Assembly: GCA_937941555.1 (NCBI GenBank)
Contig: CALDHJ010000501.1
Location: 1 to 14,298, forward strand
DNA: 14,298 nucleotides
Source of the DNA: an uncultured Granulosicoccaceae bacterium
Lineage (GTDB): Bacteria > Pseudomonadota > Gammaproteobacteria > CALCKW01
Direction: 5' to 3'
The position numbers and the translations under genes are program-made. Of this stretch, positions 1 through 7,639 are shown piece after piece; positions within the stretch are counted from its first letter, which is position 1; each line of letters begins with the position of its first letter. Below the pieces are notes generated by a model, which was not told the DNA's origin, searched no databases, and saw nothing but the letters and a program-made list of their open reading frames with translations.

Positions 1-1
1 C

Positions 2-655
2 CTGTTTCTGCCAGCCGACGGACATGCACGTGCCCTGCTGGTGCACGTGCACGGCGGCTACTGGATGCGCACGGACAAATCCTGCTGGTCACACTGCGCG
101 GCAGGCGCGCTCGCACACGGGCTCGCCGTGGCCATCCCGTCCTACCGGCTCTGTCCGGAGGTGTCTGTTGCCTCGATCACCAGCGACGTGTCGCGCGCGA
201 TCGAAGCAGCGGGCCGCAAAGTTGACGGGCCCATTGTGCTGTCAGGCCACTCCGCGGGCGGCCACCTCGTCACGCGTCAACTCTGCAACGACACAACCCT
301 CGATGCAGCGACCCGCTCGCGCGTGTGCGCCGCGCTGTCGATCAGCGGCCTTCACGACCTGCGTCCGCTGATCAAGACAGCCATGAACGACACGTTGCAA
401 CTCTCGACCCCCACAGCCCGCGCGGAGAGCCCAGCCTTGCTGGAGCCGCGCGCCGACACCCACCTGTACGCCTGGGTCGGCGCAGATGAACTGCCGGAGT
501 TGCGGCGCCAAACGGCGCTGCTGAAGCTCATGTGGCAGGGCCAACTCGAAACAGCCGACGCCACCGAGGCCCCGGGCAAGCACCATTTCGATGTCATCGA
601 CGCGCTTGAAGACCCACAGAGCGGCATGTTGCAAACGCTGCTCGCGCACTGCTGA
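2..655 (+). CDS. Alpha/beta hydrolase, arylformamidase (KynB/AFMID)-like, 5'-truncated
   Basis: The frame is open from base 2 to the TGA at 653-655. It gives 217 residues and no start codon, so the N-terminus lies left of the window. Family members are usually about 260-290 residues, so some 50-60 are missing. Numbering from the first visible residue, there is an oxyanion-hole motif HGGYW (17-21), a nucleophile elbow GHSAGGH with Ser84, a likely catalytic Asp162 in VGADELPEL, and a His pair (194-195) in GKHHFDVID. The HGGYW...DKS block and ISGLHDLRPL resemble formamidase-like hydrolases, whose best-known members cleave N-formylkynurenine in tryptophan breakdown. No other kynurenine-pathway gene is visible, so the substrate is unproven. 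The gene converges with the ATPase gene that ends at 695. The alpha/beta hydrolase fold is near certain; formamidase activity is inference. Confidence 0.85.
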   Translation: MFLPADGHARALLVHVHGGYWMRTDKSCWSHCAAGALAHGLAVAIPSYRLCPEVSVASITSDVSRAIEAAGRKVDGPIVLSGHSAGGHLVTRQLCNDTTLDAATRSRVCAALSISGLHDLRPLIKTAMNDTLQLSTPTARAESPALLEPRADTHLYAWVGADELPELRRQTALLKLMWQGQLETADATEAPGKHHFDVIDALEDPQSGMLQTLLAHC

Positions 656-694
656 CCAGCCTGACACTGACACAATCGGGACACTGCAAGTGCG

Positions 695-1885
695 TCAGTC
701 CGTGCCCCACCGCCACGCCGGCTCATCGAGCTCGCGCAGGCCGGCAACGCCCGTCTCGCCCTGGCGGTTTTCGAGCGTCAGCACACTGCAGGCGCTGTCG
801 CGCTCGAGTGCGCGCACCAGTGCCGAGGCGTGGGTGACGACGATGACCTGGGTTGCACAGCCCGCAATCAATCTCGCAAGCGGCTCGGTCAGATCGGGGT
901 GCAGGCTGGTTTCGGGCTCGTTGAGCACCAACAACCCGGGTGGACGCGGGCTCAGCAGCGCCGCGAGCAGCATGAGGTAGCGCAGCGTCCCGTCTGACAG
1001 TTCGGGGGCTGCCAGCGGCCGCAGCAACCCGGCGCGTTGCAAAGTCAGCGTGAATTGCCCGCGGTTGACGTCGATGCGCAGTGACGCGCCGGGAAATGCG
1101 TCGTCAATTGCGTCAGCAAGTCGATCGGCGTCACCGATTTCCACCACCGTCTGCAACGCCGCCGCCAGATCGTCCCCCCCGTCTGCCAACACCGGTGTGC
1201 GCGTGCCGACCTGCGTGCGCCTGGCTGGCGCATCCTGATCAGTGCGCAGGTGATCATAAAAGCGCCAGTTGCAAAGACCCTGGCGAAGTTGTGCAATCTC
1301 TGGCGCCTTGGCCGGGTCCACGGCGCTGTCGAACACGCTGTCGTAGCCAGGTACATGCTTCGCCAGGACATCCCACCGACGCCCGGTGACGCGGTATTTC
1401 ACAACGGCACCAGTGCGTTGAATCAGGGTATTGGCGGGCCGCAGAGGCTCGCCGGCAAAGAGCGATTCGGTCTTGATCTCGGGATCGAGTGCAAAGGCAG
1501 ACGGGCCAGCATTCCCGGGCACCGGCAACCCGAGCTCCAGCGCGTAACCGAATCCGTCTTCCGGCGATTCTGTGGAAAAACCCAACTTGAGTCGGACCCG
1601 TTCAGTTCGCACGGTGCCCTGCACGGGCAGCCCGCGCGCAACGCTATCGATGCTGCCGCGTTCGGGGCCGGCCCAGAGCGCAGATTGCAGCCCACCCTCT
1701 CGTGCCAAGGCTGCAATCATGCCGTTCTGGTGACCACCGGCCGCCGCGGCCGCCAGCAGGCGCAGCCCACGGTAGACATTGCTTTTTCCGGCGCCGTTGG
1801 CGCCGGCGATGACGGTCAATTCGGACAGCGGCAATACAAGCCGGCGCAGCGAGCGGTAGTTGGCAAATGCCAGAGTCGTGATCAC
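695..1885 (-). CDS. AAA15/RecF-like predicted ATPase (COG4637-type)
   Basis: This 396-residue protein belongs to the SMC/RecF/OLD-like ATPases. The N-terminus ITTLAFANYRSL is the usual opening of these proteins. Walker A is GANGAGKS (28-35). An ABC-type signature ELSDGTLRYL precedes Walker B LLVLNEPE (318-325), whose expected Asp is Asn322 beside the catalytic Glu323, a form I recall as common in this family. The D-loop SLHPD (327-331) and the switch His352 in VVTHAS follow. No TOPRIM or nuclease domain is attached. The start is GTG at 1885. A GAGGGG Shine-Dalgarno (1900-1895) overlaps the djlA stop codon 9 bases upstream, which suggests translational coupling in the DUF2959-djlA-ATPase operon. 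ATP hydrolysis is well supported. The biological role (repair, nucleic-acid or stress-related) is unknown. Confidence 0.85.
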   Translation of the reverse strand: MITTLAFANYRSLRRLVLPLSELTVIAGANGAGKSNVYRGLRLLAAAAAGGHQNGMIAALAREGGLQSALWAGPERGSIDSVARGLPVQGTVRTERVRLKLGFSTESPEDGFGYALELGLPVPGNAGPSAFALDPEIKTESLFAGEPLRPANTLIQRTGAVVKYRVTGRRWDVLAKHVPGYDSVFDSAVDPAKAPEIAQLRQGLCNWRFYDHLRTDQDAPARRTQVGTRTPVLADGGDDLAAALQTVVEIGDADRLADAIDDAFPGASLRIDVNRGQFTLTLQRAGLLRPLAAPELSDGTLRYLMLLAALLSPRPPGLLVLNEPETSLHPDLTEPLARLIAGCATQVIVVTHASALVRALERDSACSVLTLENRQGETGVAGLRELDEPAWRWGTD

Positions 1886-1898
1886 CGTGTGTCGCCCC

Positions 1899-2825
1899 TC
1901 AAGAGAGCCCGCGTGCGTCCTTGATCAGATCATATGCCCGCTGAATTTCCTGTGACCGAACCGTCGCTGCTTGCACCATGTCTTCGGGCACACCCTGCCC
2001 GATCAGCTTGTCCGGGTGAAATTCACTGATCAGCTTCCGATAGGCACGCTTGACTGCCGAGTCGCTGTCGCCTTTCGACACACCCAGCGCCTGATAGGCC
2101 GCCGCAAGTGAGGAATGCCCGGTGTCCGCTCTTGGACCGCGACCGCCAGCACTGCCAGCGTTGCCGCTGGACGAATACCCGCCCCCGCGCGCCCCGAAAT
2201 GGTCCTGCCCTCGCGTCATCGCAATCAGCTGCTCGAGCGCGACACTCGAAAAGCCAAGCTGCGCGGCAATCCGGCGCAACAGTTGTTCCTCCGGCCCTTT
2301 GAAATCCCCGTCCGCGAGCGCCACATCGAGCAGGTAGACGAGCAGAAGTTGTGTCAGGTGTGGCGATCGCCCCACCGCTGATTGAAAGCGCGCCAAGGCG
2401 TCATCGACGTCGAAGTTTGGCGCGGACCCTTGCTTGAACAGGCTGATCGCTTCGCGCCGGCGCTCCGCAGACATGCCGAGCTGCACCATGAAGGCTTCGG
2501 TGTGAGACACCTCGCGTTCGGAGATGCGACCATCCGCCTTGGCGAGACGCCCCATCAGTTGGAAGACGGTCTCGAGGAAGACCCGTTGTCGGCTTGCAAC
2601 ATCGCCGCCGAACGGTGATTGCCCGACGCCGCCGAAGGCCCCGCCACCGAAGGCACCGCCGCTAAACGCACCGCCGCTAAACGCACCGCCGCCGGGCGAC
2701 GCTGCGCCCCGGCCGAGCACCAGGCGCACAATCAACGCCGTCAGGAACCACCCGACAAGTGCCCCGATCCAGCTGCCTGTAAATTGGTACCCGAGCAGAG
2801 CACCAATCGCCTTCCAAAGTATCAA
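1899..2825 (-). CDS. djlA: DjlA-like membrane co-chaperone (TerB + DnaJ domains)
   Basis: This 308-residue inner-membrane protein is expected to stimulate DnaK ATPase activity at the cytoplasmic face. Residues 1-40 hold hydrophobic, Gly-containing membrane segments, as in DjlA. Residues about 46-75 form a Gly/Ala/Phe linker with GGAF repeats. A TerB-like helical domain follows (about 80-195, starting VFLETVFQLMGRLAKADGR), then a Gly/Ser linker. A C-terminal J domain (242-308) carries the invariant HPD at 270-272 in ISEFHPDKL. Having the J domain at the C-terminus with TerB ahead of it is diagnostic of DjlA. The start is TTG at 2825 with GGGGA at 2835-2831 (5-base spacing); no in-frame ATG precedes TerB. 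It lies 12 bases after the DUF2959 gene and 13 before the ATPase gene. Confidence 0.9.
   Translation of the reverse strand: MILWKAIGALLGYQFTGSWIGALVGWFLTALIVRLVLGRGAASPGGGAFSGGAFSGGAFGGGAFGGVGQSPFGGDVASRQRVFLETVFQLMGRLAKADGRISEREVSHTEAFMVQLGMSAERRREAISLFKQGSAPNFDVDDALARFQSAVGRSPHLTQLLLVYLLDVALADGDFKGPEEQLLRRIAAQLGFSSVALEQLIAMTRGQDHFGARGGGYSSSGNAGSAGGRGPRADTGHSSLAAAYQALGVSKGDSDSAVKRAYRKLISEFHPDKLIGQGVPEDMVQAATVRSQEIQRAYDLIKDARGLS
2641..2700. repeat. 15-bp in-frame tandem repeat encoding GGAF[S/G] units
   Basis: There are four consecutive 15-base units. The copies at 2656-2670 and 2671-2685 are identical (plus-strand unit CCGCCGCTAAACGCA). The copy at 2641-2655 is diverged in its middle and the one at 2686-2700 in its second half. 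They lie inside djlA and encode the Gly-Ala-Phe linker between the membrane segment and the TerB domain. The period is a multiple of three, so copy-number change would alter linker length without a frameshift. Confidence 0.8.
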
Positions 2826-2837
2826 AGCCGTCCCCGA

Positions 2838-3479
2838 TTAGCGCTCGAAGCGTCGCACGAAGTCATTGGCCACTGCAATCGCCCGCCGCAACTCACTCGC
2901 CAATCGATCGACATCCCCTCGCAGTGACAGCAACGCATTGCGGTCTTCCTGAGATCGGGGTTCAGCGCGATTGCGCTGGAGCACCCGGATGCTGTCCCGC
3001 ACCGTATTCAGCGTAGGCGAAAAGCCGACCTCGGCACTGCGAAACTGACCGATCAGCGTGTTGTACGCCTGCCGAGAGGTTGCCAGCTCGCGCTGTTCAT
3101 TTCGTTTGTGATCGGAATCTCTGCTCTTGGCGAGTTCACTCTCCCATTCGAGAAAGAGCCCCTGGCTGACGGTTTCGACCTGCTCGATTTCGCTCGACAG
3201 CCGCCGGGCGCTGTCTTGAGCGTCTCGAAAGGCCGCATCGAGCGCAGCGAATCGGGTGTCCGCAACAGGTGCATCCCGCATGGCGATCGGCATCATGTCG
3301 TCAAGCACACGCTCGAATGCCGCAACCGAAGCGTCGGCACCTTCTCGCGCGTTTTCGACGCGCGCTACGAGAAGGTCGCGTCGCTGAAAGCCCAGTGTCT
3401 CCCACACGCTCAAATACGTGGACGCGCAGCCACTCAACAACAGCAACACCATCGCCGCTGTCGTCCACCGCAGCTCCAT
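2838..3479 (-). CDS. DUF2959-family lipoprotein
   Basis: From the ATG at 3479 the product is 213 residues. It opens with a short signal sequence, MELRWTTAAMVLLLLSG, followed by Cys18 in the lipobox LSGC, so it should be processed by signal peptidase II and lipid-anchored. The mature part is charged and predicted largely helical, with heptad-like stretches (AALDAAFRDAQDSARRLSSE, then LRGDVDRLASELRRAI) suggesting coiled coils. TYLSVWETLGFQRRDLLVARVENAR and TLNTVRDSIRVLQRNRA look like the DUF2959 family of gammaproteobacterial lipoproteins. The function is unknown. An in-frame extension to 3560 exists but would place 27 residues ahead of a good lipoprotein signal, so I prefer 3479. It is the first gene of the operon continuing into djlA and the ATPase gene. 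Confidence 0.85.
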   Translation of the reverse strand: MELRWTTAAMVLLLLSGCASTYLSVWETLGFQRRDLLVARVENAREGADASVAAFERVLDDMMPIAMRDAPVADTRFAALDAAFRDAQDSARRLSSEIEQVETVSQGLFLEWESELAKSRDSDHKRNEQRELATSRQAYNTLIGQFRSAEVGFSPTLNTVRDSIRVLQRNRAEPRSQEDRNALLSLRGDVDRLASELRRAIAVANDFVRRFER

Positions 3480-3526
3480 CCGGCAGAGACTGAACACCCC
3501 TTTCGATCCTTCGAGACAACGCACAT

Positions 3527-3542
3527 TGCGCCCAACGGCGCA
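3527..3542. other. Short hairpin in the trmO-DUF2959 intergenic region
   Basis: TGCGCC (3527-3532) and GGCGCA (3537-3542) are perfect inverted arms around a 4-base loop. They lie in the 175-base gap between the trmO stop and the DUF2959 start. No T-run follows on either strand, so it could be a weak terminator for trmO or a 5'-leader structure of the downstream operon. The rest of the gap shows no gene. A loose -35-like TTGACG (minus strand, 3626-3621) has no well-spaced -10 partner. Confidence 0.3.
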
Positions 3543-3654
3543 GTCTAACAGGCCGAACAAGCTGATCGGATTGCCGCTTGGTCAGTGTCGACTGCAGAGG
3601 GCGATTACGTATCCTCAGAGCGTCAAAGGGTGCCTGCTTCGCCGGTGTCAGGTT

Positions 3655-4350
3655 TCAGCCTGTGGTCGACGCGACTGTCAGAATCTCAACACCAGCGTCG
3701 GTCGTGTATCGCCAACGCAGGTGCAGGTCGGCAAACTCCATCGCGTATTCGCGGTTCGGATCGCGGTGGTAACCCGGCCTGGCATCGAAGCAGAGCACCT
3801 CTTCTATCTCCAGCGCCGTCTGCGTGGCAGCGTCCCCGGCGACTCGCTTCAAAGACGACAGAGCGGCCTCATGCCACGACACCGGCAGGGGCTCTGGCGC
3901 AGCTGGCGCGATCGCGTTGAACGCGTCGGGTAGACAATCCGCCCAGGGTAGATAGGGCTTGATATCGATAACCGGCGTACCGTCGAGGAGATCGATTCCC
4001 GACACTTCTATACCGTCCGGGCGTACCGATTCCAGTTTCACCAATGACAATCCCACCGGATTCGGTCGATGCGTCGATCGCGTGGCGAAAACCCCAGTGC
4101 GCTGATTGCCGCCCAGCCTCGGTGGCCGCACACGGGTGGCGGGCCGCCGCGTCTGGATACCGTGAAAGACAAACACCAGCCAGACATGGCTGACCGACTC
4201 CAGACCGGTCAGGCCGTCACGCCATTCGGGCTGCACCCGCACGAAGGCGCCAACGGACTGCGCCAGCCCACTCTGTCGCGGTATGGCAAATTTCCCGCGG
4301 TAAGGCGATTCGACAAACGCCACAGCGTCGAATGTCGTCACGATCGACAT
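3655..4350 (-). CDS. trmO: tRNA (adenine(37)-N6)-methyltransferase TrmO (YaeB)
   Basis: The 231-residue product matches the usual length of E. coli TrmO (about 235). TrmO uses S-adenosylmethionine to methylate t6A37 of tRNAs reading ACY codons, giving m6t6A. Conserved blocks are ESPYRGKFAIPRQSGLA (14-30), RVRPPRLGGN (73-82), GVFATRSTHRPNPVGLS (86-102) and DLLDGTPVIDIKPYLPWAD (120-138), the TsaA/UPF0066 beta-barrel core. The C-terminal part (about 170-231) is the extension found in gammaproteobacterial proteins. The reading frame stays open 309 codons further upstream, but that part is antisense to the ABC-F gene and lacks family similarity. The ATG at 4350, just before IVTTFDAVAFVESPY, is therefore the start. 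It is divergent from the ABC-F gene, with 96 bases between the two starts. Confidence 0.95.
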   Translation of the reverse strand: MSIVTTFDAVAFVESPYRGKFAIPRQSGLAQSVGAFVRVQPEWRDGLTGLESVSHVWLVFVFHGIQTRRPATRVRPPRLGGNQRTGVFATRSTHRPNPVGLSLVKLESVRPDGIEVSGIDLLDGTPVIDIKPYLPWADCLPDAFNAIAPAAPEPLPVSWHEAALSSLKRVAGDAATQTALEIEEVLCFDARPGYHRDPNREYAMEFADLHLRWRYTTDAGVEILTVASTTG

Positions 4351-4446
4351 TTCGGGCTCGTTGTCACCCGGGTACAACGCTCGACCCTCGCGCGACTCCC
4401 CCGTATGCTTGGCGACTGACCTGCCCTCGCGTGAGCCAAAGCCTGA

Positions 4447-6357
4447 ATGATCCGTGCTGAAAAAGTGAGCCTTCGGCGCGGACCGAACACACTCGTGCGA
4501 GACGCTGATTTCGAGCTGTACGCCGGGCAACGCCTGGGCCTGACCGGCGACAACGGCTCGGGCAAAAGCAGCCTGCTTGCGACCATATTGGGGGAGCTCG
4601 ATCTCGACAGCGGTGACATCAGCATACCCGCTGACTGGGTGATTGCCCACGTCGCCCAGGAAACGCCGGCCGTCGACCGAAGCGCACTCGACTACACCCT
4701 CGATGGCGATCGCGCTCTGCGCCGATTGCAGCACGAGCTTGACGCCGCGGTTGCCGCCGATGACGGTCAACGGCAGGCAGAGCTGCACGCCTCTCTGGAC
4801 AGTCTCGACGCCTGGACGGCCGAATCCCGGGCGCATCAACTTCTGAATGGATTGGGGTTTTCTCGCGAGGACACCGGGCGGGCGGTGCGCGATTTTTCCG
4901 GTGGTTGGCGCGTCCGACTCAATCTCGCACAGGCACTGATGTGCCGCTCCGACCTGCTGCTGCTCGATGAACCCACCAACCACCTCGACCTCGACGCCAT
5001 TGTCTACCTGGAGCGCTGGCTCAAGCACTATGAAGGTGCACTGATCCTGATTTCCCACGACCGCGAGTTCCTCAACGGGGTGGTCGACCGTGTCGCGCAC
5101 ATCGCGAACACCCAGCTCAAGGTCTACACCGGCAACTACAGTGAATTCGAAAGACAGCGCGCCGCGTTCGAAGCCCAGCAGGCGAGCGCGCGCGAGCGCC
5201 AGCAGAAACAGCGCGACCATATGCAGGCCTTCGTGGACCGCTTTCGCGCCAAGGCGACCAAAGCAAAACAGGCACAAAGCCGACTCAAGGCGCTGGCCCG
5301 GCTGCCGGACATCGCAGCCGCAGTCGCAACGAGTGGGTTCAGTTTCCGTTTCGAGACACCTGAAAAGCTGCCGCAGCAGTTGTTGGCTCTGAACGACGCG
5401 AGTGTGGGTTACGGTGAGGCCGCCGTGATCGAAGGCGTCGACCTCTCTGTGGTGGCGGGCAGCCGAATCGGCTTGATCGGCGCCAACGGCGCGGGCAAGT
5501 CGACGCTGATCAAAGCGCTGGCAGGCGACAATGTATTAAATGTGTTGTCCGGGTCTCGGGACGTGCACATGCACAGCCGAATCGGCTACTTCGCACAGCA
5601 CCAACTCGAACAATTGCGCGACGACCAGTCTCCCGTCGCGCACCTCAAGATGCTCGACCCCGGTGCACAGGAATCCCAATTGCGCACCTTTATCGGGCGA
5701 TTCGGTTTCAGCAACGACAAGTCGTTGTCCGAAGTCGGGCCGTTCTCCGGCGGGGAGCGTGCCAGGCTTGCACTTGCGATGCTGATTTACCAGAAACCGA
5801 ATGTGCTCCTGCTCGATGAGCCCACCAACCACCTTGACCTCATGGCACGCGAGGCACTCGCCCTGGCGCTTCAGGATTTCGGCGGTGCGCTGGTCGTGAT
5901 CTCGCACGACAGGCATCTGCTGCGCAGTTGTTGCGACGAGTTCGTGCTGGTTGACTCCGGTCGATGTACCCCTTGGGATGACGACCTCGACAGCTTTGCA
6001 CAGTGGTTGATGACCCGAAACAGTGCGCTGACCCATTCTGTGGCAGGTAGCGCCAGTCCTGCGGCCTCAAAGCGCGATGCCCGGCGCGATGCCGCCCAAA
6101 CGCGTGTACAGCTGCAACCGTTACGCACCGCAATCAAGCAAATCGAGGCTGAATTGAAAGAGGCCCAGACGACCGTTGCGGCAGTGCAACAAAGGCTTGC
6201 CGACCCAGCACTGTACGCGGCGGGCAACGGCGACGAGTTGCAAGCGCTGACCCTGCAGGACGCCCAATTGCGCAGCCGCATCGCCGATCTGGAAGAACGC
6301 TGGCTCAGCGCCGAAGACGAACTTGATACACTGCAGCAATCGGCAGGAAAGGCTTGA
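4447..6357 (+). CDS. yheS: ABC-F family ATPase, YheS-like
   Basis: This 636-residue soluble protein has two ABC cassettes and no membrane segments. ABC-F proteins act on ribosomes; YheS itself is poorly characterised. Cassette 1 has Walker A GDNGSGKS (34-41), signature FSGGW (150-154), Walker B LLLLDEPTNHLD (170-181) and His204. The inter-cassette arm (about 235-290) contains DRFRAKATKAKQAQSRLK, the P-site tRNA-interaction motif region. Cassette 2 has Walker A GANGAGKS (345-352), signature FSGGE (433-437), Walker B VLLLDEPTNHLD (453-464) and His487. The C-terminal 95 residues form a charged coiled coil. Length and the QETPAVDRSALDYTLDGDR segment match E. coli YheS (637 residues) rather than Uup or EttA. 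The ATG at 4447 has a weak GTGAG 11 bases upstream. Confidence 0.93.
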   Translation: MIRAEKVSLRRGPNTLVRDADFELYAGQRLGLTGDNGSGKSSLLATILGELDLDSGDISIPADWVIAHVAQETPAVDRSALDYTLDGDRALRRLQHELDAAVAADDGQRQAELHASLDSLDAWTAESRAHQLLNGLGFSREDTGRAVRDFSGGWRVRLNLAQALMCRSDLLLLDEPTNHLDLDAIVYLERWLKHYEGALILISHDREFLNGVVDRVAHIANTQLKVYTGNYSEFERQRAAFEAQQASARERQQKQRDHMQAFVDRFRAKATKAKQAQSRLKALARLPDIAAAVATSGFSFRFETPEKLPQQLLALNDASVGYGEAAVIEGVDLSVVAGSRIGLIGANGAGKSTLIKALAGDNVLNVLSGSRDVHMHSRIGYFAQHQLEQLRDDQSPVAHLKMLDPGAQESQLRTFIGRFGFSNDKSLSEVGPFSGGERARLALAMLIYQKPNVLLLDEPTNHLDLMAREALALALQDFGGALVVISHDRHLLRSCCDEFVLVDSGRCTPWDDDLDSFAQWLMTRNSALTHSVAGSASPAASKRDARRDAAQTRVQLQPLRTAIKQIEAELKEAQTTVAAVQQRLADPALYAAGNGDELQALTLQDAQLRSRIADLEERWLSAEDELDTLQQSAGKA

Positions 6358-6384
6358 TCCATCAAGGCCAACTGTGCTCGAATC

Positions 6385-6418
6385 GACCCGATAAACGGGT
6401 CAGATCAACACCGATCTG
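6385..6418. promoter_or_regulatory. Two adjoining inverted repeats between yheS and the transporter ATPase gene
   Basis: GACCCG-ATAAA-CGGGTC (6385-6401) is a perfect 6-bp hairpin. It shares its last base with CAGATC-AACACC-GATCTG (6401-6418), another perfect 6-bp inverted repeat with a 6-base spacer. They fill much of the 97-base gap between the yheS stop and the next start. Neither is followed by a T-run, so a classical intrinsic terminator is unlikely. They could form a Rho-assisted terminator, a 5'-leader structure, or a dyad operator (the second repeat). Confidence 0.45.
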
Positions 6419-6454
6419 CCGGCACACACTCCACTCAGTGAGTTGCTCCAGCCA

Positions 6455-7549
6455 ATGACTTCAGGCCAAAACGGCGACACCTTTGTCGAATTCGAACGCG
6501 TCCAGAAGAGTTACGACGGCGAAGTTCTGGTCGTAAAAGATCTCAACCTCTCGATCGGCAAAGGCGAATTTCTGACCATGCTGGGCCCGTCCGGATCAGG
6601 CAAGACCACCTGCCTGATGATGCTCGCCGGCTTCGAGACGGCAACGCACGGTGACATCCGCCTCGGCGGTCGCGAGATCAACAACATTCCGCCCCACAAG
6701 CGCGGCATCGGCATGGTGTTTCAAAACTATGCGTTGTTTCCGCACATGTCGGTCAATGAGAACCTCGCGTTTCCATTGCAGGTTCGCGGGCTGTCCAAAT
6801 CGGAAACCGAGTCCAAGGTCAAACGCGCACTCGACATGGTGCAGATGGGCGAGTTCGGCAACCGCCGACCCGCGCAACTCTCCGGGGGACAACAACAGCG
6901 TATCGCCGTCGCCAGAGCGTTGGTGTTCGACCCCGAGCTCGTGTTGATGGACGAGCCGCTCGGCGCACTCGACAAGCAACTGCGCGAGCAGATGCAGTAC
7001 GAGATCAAGCATATCCACGAAAACCTGGGCGTCACGGTGGTCTACGTCACCCACGATCAGTCCGAAGCGCTGACCATGTCGGATCGCATTGCCGTGTTCA
7101 ACGACGGTGTGATCCAGCAACTCGCCGACCCGGAGACGCTGTACGAGCGCCCGGAAAATTCCTTCTGCGCCCAGTTCATCGGTGAGAACAACAAACTCGG
7201 CGGCAAGATCGTCGGGATTGACGGAGACACCGCAACGGTCGAGTTCGACGACGGTGCAACCTGCAAGGCGCTCGCGGTCAACTGCGGCGGCGTTGGTGAG
7301 AGAAGCCTGCTGTCGATTCGCCCTGAGCGGGTCGCAATCGGCAACAGCGACACACCCGACGCCATCAGCGCACGCGTACTCGAACTCATCTATCTCGGCG
7401 ATCATATCCGTTGCCGCATGGACGTCCATGGCCACAACGAATTCATCGTAAAGGTCCCCAACGCCGCTGGCCACGCACGACTCAACGTCGGCGAGACCGT
7501 ACATTTGACGTGGGAGCGCGAAGATTGCCGCGCACTCGATTTGATCTAG
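6455..7549 (+). CDS. Polyamine-family ABC transporter ATP-binding protein (PotA-like)
   Basis: This 364-residue ATPase should energise import through the two permeases encoded downstream. Motifs are Walker A GPSGSGKT (44-51), Q-loop Gln90 in MVFQNYALFPHMSV, signature LSGGQ (142-146), Walker B LVLMDE (162-167), D-loop ALD, and His200 in VTHDQSEA. Residues about 240-364 form a TOBE-type regulatory domain, containing LSIRPERVAIG and LELIYLGDHIRCRM. This layout is that of the PotA/FbpC/MalK group, and the gene order and partner sequences favour polyamine-type. A TTG four codons upstream (6443) would lie directly against the only Shine-Dalgarno-like GTGAG (6438-6442), so I take the ATG at 6455, 12 bases away. 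It is the first gene of the transporter operon. Confidence 0.92.
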   Translation: MTSGQNGDTFVEFERVQKSYDGEVLVVKDLNLSIGKGEFLTMLGPSGSGKTTCLMMLAGFETATHGDIRLGGREINNIPPHKRGIGMVFQNYALFPHMSVNENLAFPLQVRGLSKSETESKVKRALDMVQMGEFGNRRPAQLSGGQQQRIAVARALVFDPELVLMDEPLGALDKQLREQMQYEIKHIHENLGVTVVYVTHDQSEALTMSDRIAVFNDGVIQQLADPETLYERPENSFCAQFIGENNKLGGKIVGIDGDTATVEFDDGATCKALAVNCGGVGERSLLSIRPERVAIGNSDTPDAISARVLELIYLGDHIRCRMDVHGHNEFIVKVPNAAGHARLNVGETVHLTWEREDCRALDLI

Positions 7550-7560
7550 TTTCGCTTTAA

Positions 7561-7598
7561 CAAGCCTGTCAGCGCCTGAGCCCCGGGGGCCTGACTTG
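7561..7598 (+). other. Imperfect GC-rich hairpin between ATPase and binding-protein genes
   Basis: GTCAG (7568-7572) and CTGAC (7591-7595) are complementary. Weaker interior pairs (CC with GG), and an outer CAA/TTG after a bulge, could extend the stem around a C4G5 run. It lies in the 90-base gap after the ATPase stop at 7549. No T-run follows immediately. It may be a processing or stability element ahead of the binding-protein gene, or chance in GC-rich DNA. Confidence 0.25.
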
Positions 7599-7629
7599 CT
7601 AAATCATTACCGAGGGCGGCATTAAGGAT

Positions 7630-7635
7630 GGGAGA
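7630..7635 (+). promoter_or_regulatory. Shine-Dalgarno sequence that fixes the binding-protein start
   Basis: GGGAGA lies just upstream of the ATG at 7640. An in-frame ATG at 7628 overlaps this purine run and would prepend MGES to a clean signal peptide, so 7640 is the better start. Confidence 0.7.
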
Positions 7636-7639
7636 ATCC

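Noticed and set aside
1250..1924. 224-residue plus-strand open frame opposite the AAA15 ATPase gene
   Set aside because: The minus-strand product has Walker A, signature, Walker B and switch His; the plus-strand product has no recognisable motif.
4351..5277. 309-codon N-terminal extension of the trmO reading frame on the minus strand
   Set aside because: It is antisense to the first part of the well-supported ABC-F gene, has no family similarity to TrmO, and the usual TrmO N-terminus begins at 4350. High GC and shared codon bias explain the open frame.
6421..6446. Possible sigma-54 promoter (GGCAC ... TTGC) before the transporter ATPase gene
   Set aside because: The spacer between the two elements is 17 bases, whereas a -24/-12 promoter needs about 5. 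A GGCAC on the minus strand upstream of gmaS also lacks a correctly spaced GC element.
6596..7504. 302-residue open frame antisense to the transporter ATPase gene
   Set aside because: It mirrors codon positions of a gene with all ABC motifs intact, and its translation shows no recognisable domain. It is a GC-driven shadow.
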